Below are positions 25,274-33,519 of a stretch of DNA of 64,000 nt, in pieces. The stretch is taken from the NCBI GenBank assembly GCA_045125935.1, contig JBGVNW010000068.1, positions 296,294 to 360,293 on the forward strand, in the 5' to 3' direction. The position numbers were made by a program, and so were the translations under genes. The notes below the pieces were generated by a model. That model saw only the letters and a list, made by a program, of their open reading frames with translations. It made no database searches and had not been told where the DNA came from. The first letter of the stretch is position 1, and every line of letters begins with the position of its first letter. Origin of the DNA: CAG-877 sp045125935 (lineage in GTDB: Bacteria; Bacillota_I; Bacilli_A; RF39; UBA660).

Positions 25274-25967
25274 GTAATTCAATGGTTATAATATTATTTG
25301 TAGGTTCATAATCTTCATCACATAACGAAGCATTAATATAAAGCGTATCTCCTATCTTCTTTTGCTTTCCACCATCACCATGTATATGACCGAAAGCAAC
25401 AACTTTAGGCATACAATTATGATTAAGTTTTTGTGCAAGTACTTCTTTTAATTCCATTGAACCTAAATGTTCTTCTCCAGTTGGATTGCTATAATTAGGT
25501 CGGTGAGATTGGTCTAATATACCATAAGGAGGACAATGAGTCAATAAAATATCTACATCATCAGGTATCATTTGATATATATTAATTAGTTTATTTAAAT
25601 CTGGAACATTAAACGCCCACCCACAAAAATAGGGTTGATGTGGTGTTCCATATATTTTAATACCGTTATATTCAAAAGAAGAATTTTTTAAATATATAAC
25701 ACCATTTGATTGATATTTAGATATAATGTCTTCTGCTATCAAAGGTTTATCCTCTAATAATCTGTCATGATTACCTGCTATAAAAACTTTATAAGTAAAA
25801 GGTTGTTTTGATATCCATTCTAAAAAATGAATTAATTCATGTTCGTTATATCCAGATGACATAATATCTCCAGAAAAACAAAGTATATCACCTTCAGGTA
25901 ATATAAGTTCTTTAAAGTCATTATCATACATATAAGTATGAGTATCACTAATAAAAGTAATTTTCAT
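25269..25967 (-). CDS. Calcineurin-like metallophosphoesterase
   Basis: 232 residues. All metal-binding blocks are present: SDTHT (7-11), SGDI (about 32-35), GNHD (about 65-68), THCPP (about 143-147) and GHIHG (about 193-197). Such enzymes hydrolyse phosphomono- or diesters; in phages they include nucleotide and RNA-repair phosphatases, and the substrate here cannot be read from sequence. It has an early-type promoter preceded by a palindrome, unlike the late genes downstream. A second, diverged phosphoesterase occurs at 62394. Confidence 0.88.
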   Translation of the reverse strand: MKITFISDTHTYMYDNDFKELILPEGDILCFSGDIMSSGYNEHELIHFLEWISKQPFTYKVFIAGNHDRLLEDKPLIAEDIISKYQSNGVIYLKNSSFEYNGIKIYGTPHQPYFCGWAFNVPDLNKLINIYQMIPDDVDILLTHCPPYGILDQSHRPNYSNPTGEEHLGSMELKEVLAQKLNHNCMPKVVAFGHIHGDGGKQKKIGDTLYINASLCDEDYEPTNNIITIELP

Positions 25968-25986
25968 AAATAAATTTATTTTTAGT

Positions 25987-25999
25987 CAAATATAACAAA
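25987..25999 (-). promoter_or_regulatory. Early-type promoter motif (TTTGTTATATTTG)
   Basis: Reverse strand TTTGTTATATTTG, 19 bases before the phosphoesterase ATG; it contains a perfect Bacteroidota-like TAnnTTTG. Confidence 0.6.
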
Positions 26000-26002
26000 C
26001 GG

Positions 26003-26018
26003 ACAACGATAGTTGTCT
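26003..26018. other. Perfect palindrome next to early promoter (possible operator)
   Basis: GACAAC GATA GTTGTC, centred about 18 bases upstream of the promoter motif at 25987-25999, where a regulator or polymerase upstream contact could bind. Other early-type motifs in the window lack it. Confidence 0.35.
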
Positions 26019-26082
26019 TAATAAAAACTATAATATATATAATTATACAAATGCGCCATTTTTTTTTATTAAGTGTTCTTTT

Positions 26083-26095
26083 TTTGTTATATATT
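26083..26095 (+). promoter_or_regulatory. Possible early-type promoter motif (TTTGTTATATATT)
   Basis: Degenerate version, 87 bases before the homing-endonuclease-like ATG at 26183. Confidence 0.35.
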
Positions 26096-26146
26096 ATTGG
26101 TGGTTTGTATAATATTAAAATTGCATATTTCCCCAAATGATATTTG

Positions 26147-26165
26147 CATAAATACTATATAAGAA
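26147..26165 (+). promoter_or_regulatory. Late-type promoter (CATAAATA box) before endonuclease-like gene
   Basis: CATAAATACTATATAAGAA, 28 bases before the ATG at 26183. A late box ahead of a homing-type gene recalls T4 homing genes read from late promoters. Confidence 0.55.
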
Positions 26166-26182
26166 TAAACCAAATATGATTT

Positions 26183-27556
26183 ATGGAAATTGTTGATGTT
26201 AAAAGTAAAGAAGACTTAAAAGAGTTTTTGCTTTTGAATAATAATGGGTCTAATAAATTTTTTAAAGAAGGATATTTTAAAAAAGTATTTCCTGATTTTT
26301 ATTATAAAATAATAGATTTTCATTTAAATAATTTTAATTGTGAATTTAAATTTACACAGAAAATATATCATTATCTTCACGATATGAAAGAACTTCCTAA
26401 ATGTATTGTGTGTGGAGAATATATATTGGGGTTTAAATCATTTAAATCAGGATATTGTAAATGTTGTTCGATAGAATGTTCTGGTAAGAGTTCAAGTAGA
26501 AGGGGTAAAATATCTAAAACACATTTGAATAGAAGTGTTGAAGAAATTGAGAATTCTAATAAAAAAAGAGAAGTAACATGTTTGAAGAAATATAATACTA
26601 CGAATGTATCAAAAACAGATGAAGTTAAAAGTAAAATACATGATTCTCATTCAAACAGAACAGAAGAAGAGAAATTATTAACTAAAAAAAAATTACAAAA
26701 AGCATGGTTTAGCAAAACACAAGATGAAATAAATAGCATTCTTGAAAAGCGTAAGGAAACAAATTCTAAAAAAACCGAAGATGAAAAACAAAAAATATAT
26801 GAAAAATGTTTAAAAACAAGAATTAAAAATTGTGGTTCGTTAGAAGAGTCATACAGAAAAGCATATGTTAGGGGTGTTAAAACATTAAATGAAAAATATG
26901 GTGTTGATAATTATTTTCAAATGAGTTCTGTTATAGATTGTTCAAAAGATCGTTGGATTAAATATCGTCAGGAAAAATTTGAAAATATTATTGAGTATGT
27001 AAAAGAAACTGATACTTATATATGTAAATGTTGTGATGACAATTGTAATTTGTGTAAAAATAAGACATATACAATAACGACACATAATTATTTAAATAGA
27101 ATAAGATATGGATATGATATAGAGGATATTTGTACAATTAAAAATCCTATTGGTGAATATAAGGGTAAATCTAAATTACAAGAACAAATTTTTGAATATA
27201 TTAAAACAATATATGATGGAATTGTTATATTTAATTATAGAGATTTGCTTGCTGATGTATGTGGTAAAAAAATAGAAATAGATATATATATTCCTGAAAA
27301 AAATATAGCATTTGAAATTAATGGAGATTTTTGGCATATGAATCCTATATTATATGATGAAAATGATATTAATGAGAAAACAAATGAGACTGCAAAAGAA
27401 ATTTGGGATAGAGATGAATATAAGAAACAAATATGTGAATCTGTAGATATATGTTTGAATGTTATTTGGGAATATGATTGGAAGAATGATAATGAAAAAA
27501 TAAAAGAAAAAATAAAAAACATTTTAAATAGTAATATAGAAAATGGATGTAAATAA
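26183..27556 (+). CDS. Homing-endonuclease-like protein (zinc finger + VSR/PD-(D/E)XK-type nuclease)
   Basis: 457 residues. The N-terminal 100 residues share architecture with the gene at 8254: a helical module then a Cys4 finger (C74, C77, C95, C99). The middle is highly basic with repeated S/N-R-x-E-E-x and K-K/T-x-D-E segments (about 110-215), typical of tandem DNA-binding elements in phage homing enzymes, followed by a second Cys cluster (CKCCDDNCNLC, about 280-290). The C-terminal nuclease has EIDIYIPEKNIAFEINGDFW then H (about 362-382), and a final basic helix. It lies directly upstream of the topoisomerase large subunit and overlaps it by 14 bases. No methyltransferase domain, unlike its paralogue. 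Confidence 0.82.
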   Translation: MEIVDVKSKEDLKEFLLLNNNGSNKFFKEGYFKKVFPDFYYKIIDFHLNNFNCEFKFTQKIYHYLHDMKELPKCIVCGEYILGFKSFKSGYCKCCSIECSGKSSSRRGKISKTHLNRSVEEIENSNKKREVTCLKKYNTTNVSKTDEVKSKIHDSHSNRTEEEKLLTKKKLQKAWFSKTQDEINSILEKRKETNSKKTEDEKQKIYEKCLKTRIKNCGSLEESYRKAYVRGVKTLNEKYGVDNYFQMSSVIDCSKDRWIKYRQEKFENIIEYVKETDTYICKCCDDNCNLCKNKTYTITTHNYLNRIRYGYDIEDICTIKNPIGEYKGKSKLQEQIFEYIKTIYDGIVIFNYRDLLADVCGKKIEIDIYIPEKNIAFEINGDFWHMNPILYDENDINEKTNETAKEIWDRDEYKKQICESVDICLNVIWEYDWKNDNEKIKEKIKNILNSNIENGCK

Positions 27557-29420
27557 AATATACAAATCGCTATCAGATATTGATCACACATTATTGAGAC
27601 CAGCGTCCTTTTTGGGAAGCGTTGTTACGGAAATATCTAATCAATACATATTGGATGGTGATAAATTTGTTTTAAAAGAGTTGGAATATAATCCAGGTTT
27701 CCATAAACTTTTTGATGAAATTATTAGTAATTCTGTAGATGAAAGTAAAAGACCAAAAACGAAACTTGATACGATTAAGGTTGAAATTGATCAAGAAAAA
27801 GGAATAATAACGGTTCATGATAATGGAGGAATACCTGTAAAAATGCATACGGAGACAAAAATGTATGTTCCACATATGATTTTTGGCAATTTGAGAAGTT
27901 CGTCAAATTATAATGATGATGAAGAAAGAAATTGGGTTGGTGTAAATGGTTTGGGTAGTAAGATAACTAATATATTTTCAACAAATTTTGAAGTTATTAC
28001 TGCGGATGGTAAAAATAAATTCCAAATGTGCTGGACAAATAATATGAAAAATCATACGGATGCTAAAATTACTAAATCCAATATACATTTTACAAAAATT
28101 ACATATGCTCCTGAATTAAGCAGGTTTGGTATGAAGAAAATTACCGATAGTGATATTAAAATTATTGAAAAAAGGATATATGAAATTGCTGGTTGTAATC
28201 CAAATTTAAATATATTTTTTCAGGGGAGGAAAATAATAATGAAGTCATTTAAGGATTATTGTCAAATGTTTGTCGATGATGATATTATATATGATGAAAA
28301 TAAGGATTGGCAAATTGGCGTGGCAGTTTCTCCAAGTGGTGGATTTCAACATGTTAGTTATGTGAATTCTGTATATACATATGATGGTGGAAGTCATTGT
28401 GATTATATTTTAAATCAAATAGTTCCGTTTTTAAGAGAAAAGATAAATAAAAAATATAAAACAGATATTCTACCAGGACAGATAAAGAATCATATATTTT
28501 TATTTGTAAATTCTACTATTATTAGACCATCATTTTCTTCACAGACAAAAGAGAAACTTATTACTGATATCAAGAATTTCGGAACTGAAATTAAATTGAC
28601 AGATAAGTTCATCAATTCGATATATAAGTCGGAGATTACCAATTCGATTACAGATTGGTTAGATCAGAAGAAAGTTGCTGATGAGAAGAAGGCGGAGAGA
28701 GAGGCAAACAAGGCGATATCAAAAGTAAAGGTAGATAAACTTATTGATTGTAAATGGGCAGGAACAGATAAGAAAGATAAGTGTAGATTGATACTTACTG
28801 AGGGTGATAGTGCTATGGCGGCCTATAGATCCAGTCGTAACCCATGTTGCGATGCTGGGTTAAGCCTTCGTGGTAAGTCTTTGAATGTCAGAGATTTACC
28901 AAAATCAAAGGTAATGGATAATGCTGAAATTATGGCAGTAATGGCAGCAATGGGGTTAAAATTTGGTGAAAGTCCTATAAAGTTTGATCAAAATGGAAAT
29001 GTTGTAGAAGATAAAACAAGATATGGAACAATTCAAATTTATACAGATGCAGATGTTGATGGAACTGCTTGTGCTGCATTGATATTGAATTATATTCATA
29101 AATTTTGGCCTGATTTGATTCGTGCTAATAAAATAGCAAGAGCAGAAACACCAATTATTATTGTAGAACATAAGAAAACAAAGAAAGAGAAATGGTTTTA
29201 TTATGATTCGGAATATAAAGAGTGGTGTAATGATAAGAATTTAAAAGACTATGATATTCATTATATGAAAGGTTTGGGTGCGTTGAATGCAAAACAATCT
29301 AAAGAAATATTTCAAAATCCACATTTATATTATTATGAATTAGATGATTTTGCTGAAATAAGTATGTGTGAATGGTTTGGTAAGGATAGTTTAAAAAGAA
29401 AGAATAAATTAATGTGTTAA
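27543..29420 (+). CDS. gp39: DNA topoisomerase II large subunit (ATPase + TOPRIM), gp39-like
   Basis: 625 residues. GHKL ATPase motifs: FDEIISNSVDES (about 57-68), VHDNGGIPV (about 92-100) and NGLGSKITN (about 133-141). The TOPRIM domain has LTEGDSA (near 418) and YTDADVDGT (near 500), followed by HYMKGLGALN. Thus ATPase and TOPRIM parts form one polypeptide, unlike T4, where genes 39 and 60 split it. Works with the medium subunit immediately downstream to relax or decatenate DNA. Its ATG lies inside the last codons of the endonuclease-like gene, suggesting translational coupling. Confidence 0.93.
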   Translation: MDVNKIYKSLSDIDHTLLRPASFLGSVVTEISNQYILDGDKFVLKELEYNPGFHKLFDEIISNSVDESKRPKTKLDTIKVEIDQEKGIITVHDNGGIPVKMHTETKMYVPHMIFGNLRSSSNYNDDEERNWVGVNGLGSKITNIFSTNFEVITADGKNKFQMCWTNNMKNHTDAKITKSNIHFTKITYAPELSRFGMKKITDSDIKIIEKRIYEIAGCNPNLNIFFQGRKIIMKSFKDYCQMFVDDDIIYDENKDWQIGVAVSPSGGFQHVSYVNSVYTYDGGSHCDYILNQIVPFLREKINKKYKTDILPGQIKNHIFLFVNSTIIRPSFSSQTKEKLITDIKNFGTEIKLTDKFINSIYKSEITNSITDWLDQKKVADEKKAEREANKAISKVKVDKLIDCKWAGTDKKDKCRLILTEGDSAMAAYRSSRNPCCDAGLSLRGKSLNVRDLPKSKVMDNAEIMAVMAAMGLKFGESPIKFDQNGNVVEDKTRYGTIQIYTDADVDGTACAALILNYIHKFWPDLIRANKIARAETPIIIVEHKKTKKEKWFYYDSEYKEWCNDKNLKDYDIHYMKGLGALNAKQSKEIFQNPHLYYYELDDFAEISMCEWFGKDSLKRKNKLMC

Positions 29421-29425
29421 TAAAA

Positions 29426-30772
29426 ATGAAAAGAACAAAAACTATTACAGAATTTTTAGATACAGATTACAAAGAATATTCAATGTCAGTTATCACCGAA
29501 AGAGCAATACCTTCGGTGATTGACTCATTTAAACCTGTTCAGAGAAAGATTATCGATATGGCGAATGAAATTTGGAAGACGGGTAATGAGAAATCTATGA
29601 AGGTCTTTCAGTTGTGTGGTCAGACATGTGCAAAGAAATTATACGTGCACGGTGATCAGAGTTGTAACGGAGCAATAATCAATATGTGCCAACCATTCAA
29701 AAATAGTTTAAATATGCTTGTGGCAGACGGCCAGGTTGGGTCACTAAGGGTTAGATCTGCAGCAAGTCCTCGTTATGTTGGTTGTCATCTTTCTCCTAAT
29801 TTTAGATTGGTATACAAGGACTTTGAATTACTCGAAAGACGAAACGAAGAAGGACAGGAGATAGAACCAAAATACTTCTTACCAATTTTGCCTACAGCGA
29901 TATTAAGCGGCGGGAGCGGGTTAGCAGTTGGCCACGCTTCAAACATTCTCAATAGAAATCCTAAAGATGTTGTCAATGCTTGTATAGATTATCTCAATGG
30001 AAAGAAAATTAAAGAACTGAAACCTTGGTTGTCTGAATTTTCTGGAACTTGGACAAGAGACACTGATAATAAGAATAAGTGGTATTCAAAAGGCATATAT
30101 ACTATTAATGAAAAGAAAGGTGAAGTCCATGTAACTGAATTACCACCATCTTGGGAGTTTGAGAAGTATGAATCTTATCTTGATTCTTTGATAGAAAAGA
30201 AGGTAATTAAAGATTATGATAACAATTCTTCATCAGGCGTTGATTATCTTTTAAAGTTTAAAAAAGACGACTTACAGGAGTTGATTAAAAAAGACAAATT
30301 GGAGTCAATTTTGAAAATTGCAGATTCTGATACAGAAAACCTAACCACACTTGATGAAAACGAGAAGTTGAAGATATTTGATTGTGTAGAAGATATTGTT
30401 AAATACTTTGTTGATTTCAGGTTGGTGTTCTATCAGAAAAGAAAAGATTTTCTTATTGATAAACTATCCAAAGAATTAAGAGTATTAGCTTTGAAAGCAA
30501 AATTTATTAAATCTATCATAGATAAGAAACTTGTTGTTAATAATGTTAAGAAAGAAGTAATTATTAAATGGTTGGATGATAATAAATTTGAAAAGATTGA
30601 TGATAGTTATAATTATCTTTTGAACATGCCTATATACAGTTTGACTAATGAAAGGTATATAGAATTGATGAAAAATGCAAAAGATAAGAAAGAAGAACTT
30701 GATTTAATAAAGGAAAAGGAACCAAAAGAGATGTATCTTACTGATTTGAATGAGTTGAAGAAGAAGTTATAG
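29426..30772 (+). CDS. gp52: DNA topoisomerase II medium (DNA-breaking) subunit, gp52-like
   Basis: 448 residues from the ATG at 29426; a GTG at 29414 overlaps the upstream stop and would add four residues. GyrA/ParC-type features: AIPSVIDSFKPVQRKIIDMA (about 28-47), the helix-turn-helix region around VHGDQSCNGAIINMCQPF, and the active-site tyrosine in RSAASPRYVG (about 111-120). Length matches T4 gp52 (442). It lacks a C-terminal beta-pinwheel, so it belongs with T4-type topoisomerase rather than gyrase. Five-base gap after the large subunit; a bidirectional terminator follows. Confidence 0.93.
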   Translation: MKRTKTITEFLDTDYKEYSMSVITERAIPSVIDSFKPVQRKIIDMANEIWKTGNEKSMKVFQLCGQTCAKKLYVHGDQSCNGAIINMCQPFKNSLNMLVADGQVGSLRVRSAASPRYVGCHLSPNFRLVYKDFELLERRNEEGQEIEPKYFLPILPTAILSGGSGLAVGHASNILNRNPKDVVNACIDYLNGKKIKELKPWLSEFSGTWTRDTDNKNKWYSKGIYTINEKKGEVHVTELPPSWEFEKYESYLDSLIEKKVIKDYDNNSSSGVDYLLKFKKDDLQELIKKDKLESILKIADSDTENLTTLDENEKLKIFDCVEDIVKYFVDFRLVFYQKRKDFLIDKLSKELRVLALKAKFIKSIIDKKLVVNNVKKEVIIKWLDDNKFEKIDDSYNYLLNMPIYSLTNERYIELMKNAKDKKEELDLIKEKEPKEMYLTDLNELKKKL

Positions 30773-30776
30773 AAAG

Positions 30777-30805
30777 AAAAGAGGTCTTAATTGACCTCTT
30801 TTTTA
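30777..30805. terminator. Bidirectional intrinsic terminator
   Basis: AAAAGAGGTC / GACCTCTTTT hairpin with T-run, after the topoisomerase operon and facing the minus-strand gene at 30834. Confidence 0.88.
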
Positions 30806-30833
30806 TTGTTTTGTGAATTATTTAATTTAATGT

Positions 30834-31166
30834 TTATTTTCTTTTCTTTTTATCTTTGATAGCTTTTTGTGCAAATTGATATAAAATAACTTTTTTATTA
30901 TGATCGGATTTTTCCCATGCTACGCACATATCGTGTAAAAAGTTTTCAGCATCTTCGTCTATAAATACACAATCGAAATCATATGTGTGAATGCGAACAC
31001 CACTACCAATTTTAATATTATATCCATTTACATTATATTCTCCTTTAAATTCTTTTGGGGAGATATTTGTTTTATAACTTTGATTATAAATTGGTTCATA
31101 TGTATCTGCCCAACTTTCGTTTATTTTATTGATTTCGTGAGAAAAATCTTCAAATTTCTTAATCAT
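30834..31166 (-). CDS. Small putative internal head protein (capsid-targeting-like N-terminus)
   Basis: 110 residues. The N-terminus MIKKFEDFSHEINKINESWA resembles the capsid-targeting sequences of T4 internal proteins (short amphipathic helix then an I-x-E site); INE17|S is the candidate cut. The rest is a small mixed domain ending in a lysine/arginine tail (KDKKKRK), suited to packaging with DNA. Transcribed from a late-type box 24 bases upstream, although embedded among early-type plus-strand genes. Assignment as an internal protein is inference from promoter, N-terminus and basic tail. Confidence 0.55.
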   Translation of the reverse strand: MIKKFEDFSHEINKINESWADTYEPIYNQSYKTNISPKEFKGEYNVNGYNIKIGSGVRIHTYDFDCVFIDEDAENFLHDMCVAWEKSDHNKKVILYQFAQKAIKDKKKRK

Positions 31167-31178
31167 TTTTTAATATTT

Positions 31179-31197
31179 TATTATATATATATTTATG
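31179..31197 (-). promoter_or_regulatory. Late-type promoter (CATAAATA box)
   Basis: Reverse strand CATAAATATATATATAATA, 24 bases before the ATG at 31166, back to back with an early-type motif. Confidence 0.6.
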
Positions 31198-31201
31198 ATT
31201 T

Positions 31202-31214
31202 TTTGTTATATTTA
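31202..31214 (+). promoter_or_regulatory. Early-type promoter motif (TTTGTTATATTTA)
   Basis: Exact consensus, 25 bases before the ATG at 31239; it heads the thyX operon. Confidence 0.58.
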
Positions 31215-31238
31215 TATGTGATTAAACTATATTTTGTT

Positions 31239-31658
31239 ATGGATAGAGAGCAATTGAAGGAATTGATTCAAGAGATATATGATGATTATGATTTTGCTGA
31301 TTTTACTTTGCATTTTGTAAATGAGGTTGAACCACATAAAGTATATGAGATCAGAAATAACCGAATTAATAATAAATTGAAAGATACTACTTTGGTTGCT
31401 GTTAATTCAATGGTATCAAATAAAGAAATGGAAACATTATCGTTATATGGCGTTGATGTAAAAAATCATCTTATAATATCGATGATTGATGAAACGGCAA
31501 ATAAAATTTTGACAGATATTTATAAGTTTAATAAACGAGAATGGTTTTACGGTCAAAAAGAACCTGTTAAGGTTGAAATGACTATTACGAATTGGGAATT
31601 AAAAGAAGAAAAAACAGAAACTGGAATAATATATAAATTACGATTTGAAGTTGCATAA
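31239..31658 (+). CDS. Unknown early protein upstream of thyX
   Basis: 139 residues from the ATG at 31239 (MDREQLKELIQEIYDDYDFA); a longer in-frame reading back to 30987 would cross the promoters and the opposite gene, so I reject it. Alpha/beta, slightly acidic, without a recognised motif. It is the first gene of an early-type operon continuing into thyX (17-base gap) and two further small genes. Confidence 0.75.
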   Translation: MDREQLKELIQEIYDDYDFADFTLHFVNEVEPHKVYEIRNNRINNKLKDTTLVAVNSMVSNKEMETLSLYGVDVKNHLIISMIDETANKILTDIYKFNKREWFYGQKEPVKVEMTITNWELKEEKTETGIIYKLRFEVA

Positions 31659-31675
31659 AAAATAAATTATAAGAT

Positions 31676-32611
31676 ATGAAATTTGTAGAAGATAGTATTG
31701 AATACATTCACCAAGAACCTGGGTTTAAGGGTGGAATGAAGATTGCAGAACTTGCAGCGAGAACTTGTTATAAGAGTGAAAATCTTATTAAAGATGGATC
31801 TGCAGATAAGATTGTTAATGATGTTTGTATCAAAAAAGGACACACATCTGTTACTGAATTTTTTACTGTATATCTTGTATGTAAGATATGGAATATTGAC
31901 ATGATAATCAGGTATTTAAAGGATAATTATTCAAGAGTAAGGGTTAAAGGTTTAAATGTTTATATTACAACAACTTATAGAACGATTATTCAGGGTGATT
32001 ATAAATATCCTGCGGATGCAATTAAAAATAATTATGATAAGGATTGGAAAGCAGACTTGAAATATATGGTAGATGAACCTACCGAACACCATCATAAGAG
32101 ATATTGTTACAAGTTTGTGATGGATAGAGTTGGTGGTGAAAGTGTGAATCGTCACAGGGGTGTTGTTGGTGGTGTTTCGAGAGCTCAAGAATCTACCAGA
32201 TATTGTAACTATAATGGCAAGAAATTTGGCGGAGAAATTTTGATTTCGTTACCTTCTAAATTTTATGATTTAATTAATAAGTGGTCTATTGAAAATCCAG
32301 AAATTTTGGACATGGATTTGGATAAGCAGTTATCATTTTTACGAAAGAACGATGGTGGTTGGAAGTCGTATGAGAGTGCATTGAAGAAATCGGAGAAAGA
32401 ATATCTTAAACTTGTTGGGGAATTTGGTTGGAGACCAGAAGATGCAAGAGGTGTTCTTAATTTAGATTTGAAAACAGAGTTTATGATGTGTTGTTATGCT
32501 GAAACTTGGAAATTCTTTTTATATCGTAGATGTGATAAACATTCACATCCACATATTCAGAAAATTGCAAGAGAATTAGAAAAAGATATGGAAGAAAGAG
32601 GAATAATTTAA
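31676..32611 (+). CDS. thyX: Flavin-dependent thymidylate synthase (ThyX)
   Basis: 311 residues. N-terminal AARTCYKS and KKGHTSVTEF (about 27-61) and the central RHR...S-T-R-Y block identify ThyX, which makes dTMP from dUMP using FAD and methylenetetrahydrofolate. The signature is unusual: canonical RHRX7S here reads RHRGVVGGVSRAQES (RHR at 159-161, Ser at 173), eleven residues instead of seven between RHR and the serine. C-terminal LNLDLKTEFMMCCYAETWKF and HSHPHIQKIA are ThyX-like. It pairs functionally with the dUTPase at 45019, which supplies dUMP. Confidence 0.92.
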   Translation: MKFVEDSIEYIHQEPGFKGGMKIAELAARTCYKSENLIKDGSADKIVNDVCIKKGHTSVTEFFTVYLVCKIWNIDMIIRYLKDNYSRVRVKGLNVYITTTYRTIIQGDYKYPADAIKNNYDKDWKADLKYMVDEPTEHHHKRYCYKFVMDRVGGESVNRHRGVVGGVSRAQESTRYCNYNGKKFGGEILISLPSKFYDLINKWSIENPEILDMDLDKQLSFLRKNDGGWKSYESALKKSEKEYLKLVGEFGWRPEDARGVLNLDLKTEFMMCCYAETWKFFLYRRCDKHSHPHIQKIARELEKDMEERGII

Positions 32612-32623
32612 AATATTGGTTTT

Positions 32624-33070
32624 ATGTGGATTGTAAATTTTTTTAAAGAATTAAATGTATGGAGAACCATTCGTAAAGTATGTAAAGAGAATAAACAATT
32701 TCTTGAAAATTCTGGTTTAAAATATGATTGGCTTGGTCATATATATACCGTAATTAATAGAGATCCAAATATAAAGTTGGGTAGTGAAGAAGATAGGGTT
32801 CTCTTAATGAAAGAATTGAATGGTATTCAAAATATTCTTGTTAAGTTGAATATTATTGATTTGTTGGCATATGAATTAATTCCATTAGAATCAACAGAAA
32901 TAAGTAAAGATGGTAGTGAAGAAATTTTTGAGAATGGATATTTGATTAAATTTACACCAGCAGAAGATGTTACAAAACAATATGTTAAACCTTTGAGTGT
33001 TTTCTGTATATTTGTTGGATTACCTGTTTTAATTGCTGCTGGTGTTTTTGCTTTGATTCATTTTTTATAA
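32624..33070 (+). CDS. Small protein with C-terminal membrane anchor
   Basis: 148 residues: a soluble basic/acidic N-terminal part, then one clear transmembrane segment at the very C-terminus (SVFCIFVGLPVLIAAGVFAL, about 125-144). The topology suggests a tail-anchored protein facing the cytoplasm. Not recognised as a holin, since there is only one helix and it is C-terminal. Same operon as thyX. Confidence 0.72.
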   Translation: MWIVNFFKELNVWRTIRKVCKENKQFLENSGLKYDWLGHIYTVINRDPNIKLGSEEDRVLLMKELNGIQNILVKLNIIDLLAYELIPLESTEISKDGSEEIFENGYLIKFTPAEDVTKQYVKPLSVFCIFVGLPVLIAAGVFALIHFL

Positions 33071-33090
33071 AAATAATTATTATTTTTTAA

Positions 33091-33459
33091 ATGGAAGTTG
33101 ATAAAAACAAGATGGAAATCTTGGATTTGATAGGATTTAAAGATGACCTGAAAAATATTGAAAATCAATATTTGGATTTGATTTATGATCCGTTTTTTAA
33201 ATGTGTTTGTGAGAGATGTGTTTATGAAAAGCACATAGGGTGTATGGATTGGAAATGTGCTATTTGTGGTCATGATATTATTATAGATAGACGAAAAAAT
33301 GATCCAGAAAATTTTGTTTGTGAATTTTGTAAAGAAACACATAATAACAAAAATCCAAATATTGATAGAAGGATACTTGAATCGAGAAACTTAATGTATA
33401 AAGAGTTGATTAATAGAATATATGATGAATTTGAAGATTCGTTGTTTTATAAAGGGTGA
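33091..33459 (+). CDS. Small zinc-ribbon-like protein
   Basis: 122 residues with a dense cysteine array between about 33 and 83: CVCERC, then GC, then WKCAICGHD, then CEFCKE, with a nearby histidine. Several C-x-x-C pairs suggest two zinc sites. The C-terminal 35 residues are helical. No enzyme motif. Last gene of the thyX operon, closed by a terminator. Nucleic-acid or protein binding is a guess from the fold type only. Confidence 0.72.
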   Translation: MEVDKNKMEILDLIGFKDDLKNIENQYLDLIYDPFFKCVCERCVYEKHIGCMDWKCAICGHDIIIDRRKNDPENFVCEFCKETHNNKNPNIDRRILESRNLMYKELINRIYDEFEDSLFYKG

Positions 33460-33482
33460 TAGTAATGCTATCGCCCTTTTTC
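33451..33482 (+). terminator. Intrinsic terminator after thyX operon
   Basis: AAAGGGTGATAG / CTATCGCCCTTT hairpin (one G-T pair), then a T-run. It overlaps the stop codon of the preceding gene. Confidence 0.82.
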
Positions 33483-33483
33483 A

Positions 33484-33502
33484 CATAAATACAGCATAAG
33501 AT
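33484..33502 (+). promoter_or_regulatory. Late-type promoter (CATAAATA box)
   Basis: CATAAATACAGCATAAGATA, 29 bases before the ATG at 33520 and immediately after the terminator of the early-type operon. Confidence 0.6.
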
Positions 33503-33519
33503 ATATTTAAATTATAACA

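Noticed and set aside
25948..26136. 62-residue minus-strand frame upstream of the phosphoesterase
   Set aside because: It covers the divergent promoter region, overlaps the phosphoesterase start and reads through the palindrome; composition is typical of noncoding AT-rich DNA.
30987..31238. Long N-terminal extension of the gene upstream of thyX
   Set aside because: It would span the opposite gene and both promoter boxes; the ATG at 31239 after the early motif is a better start.
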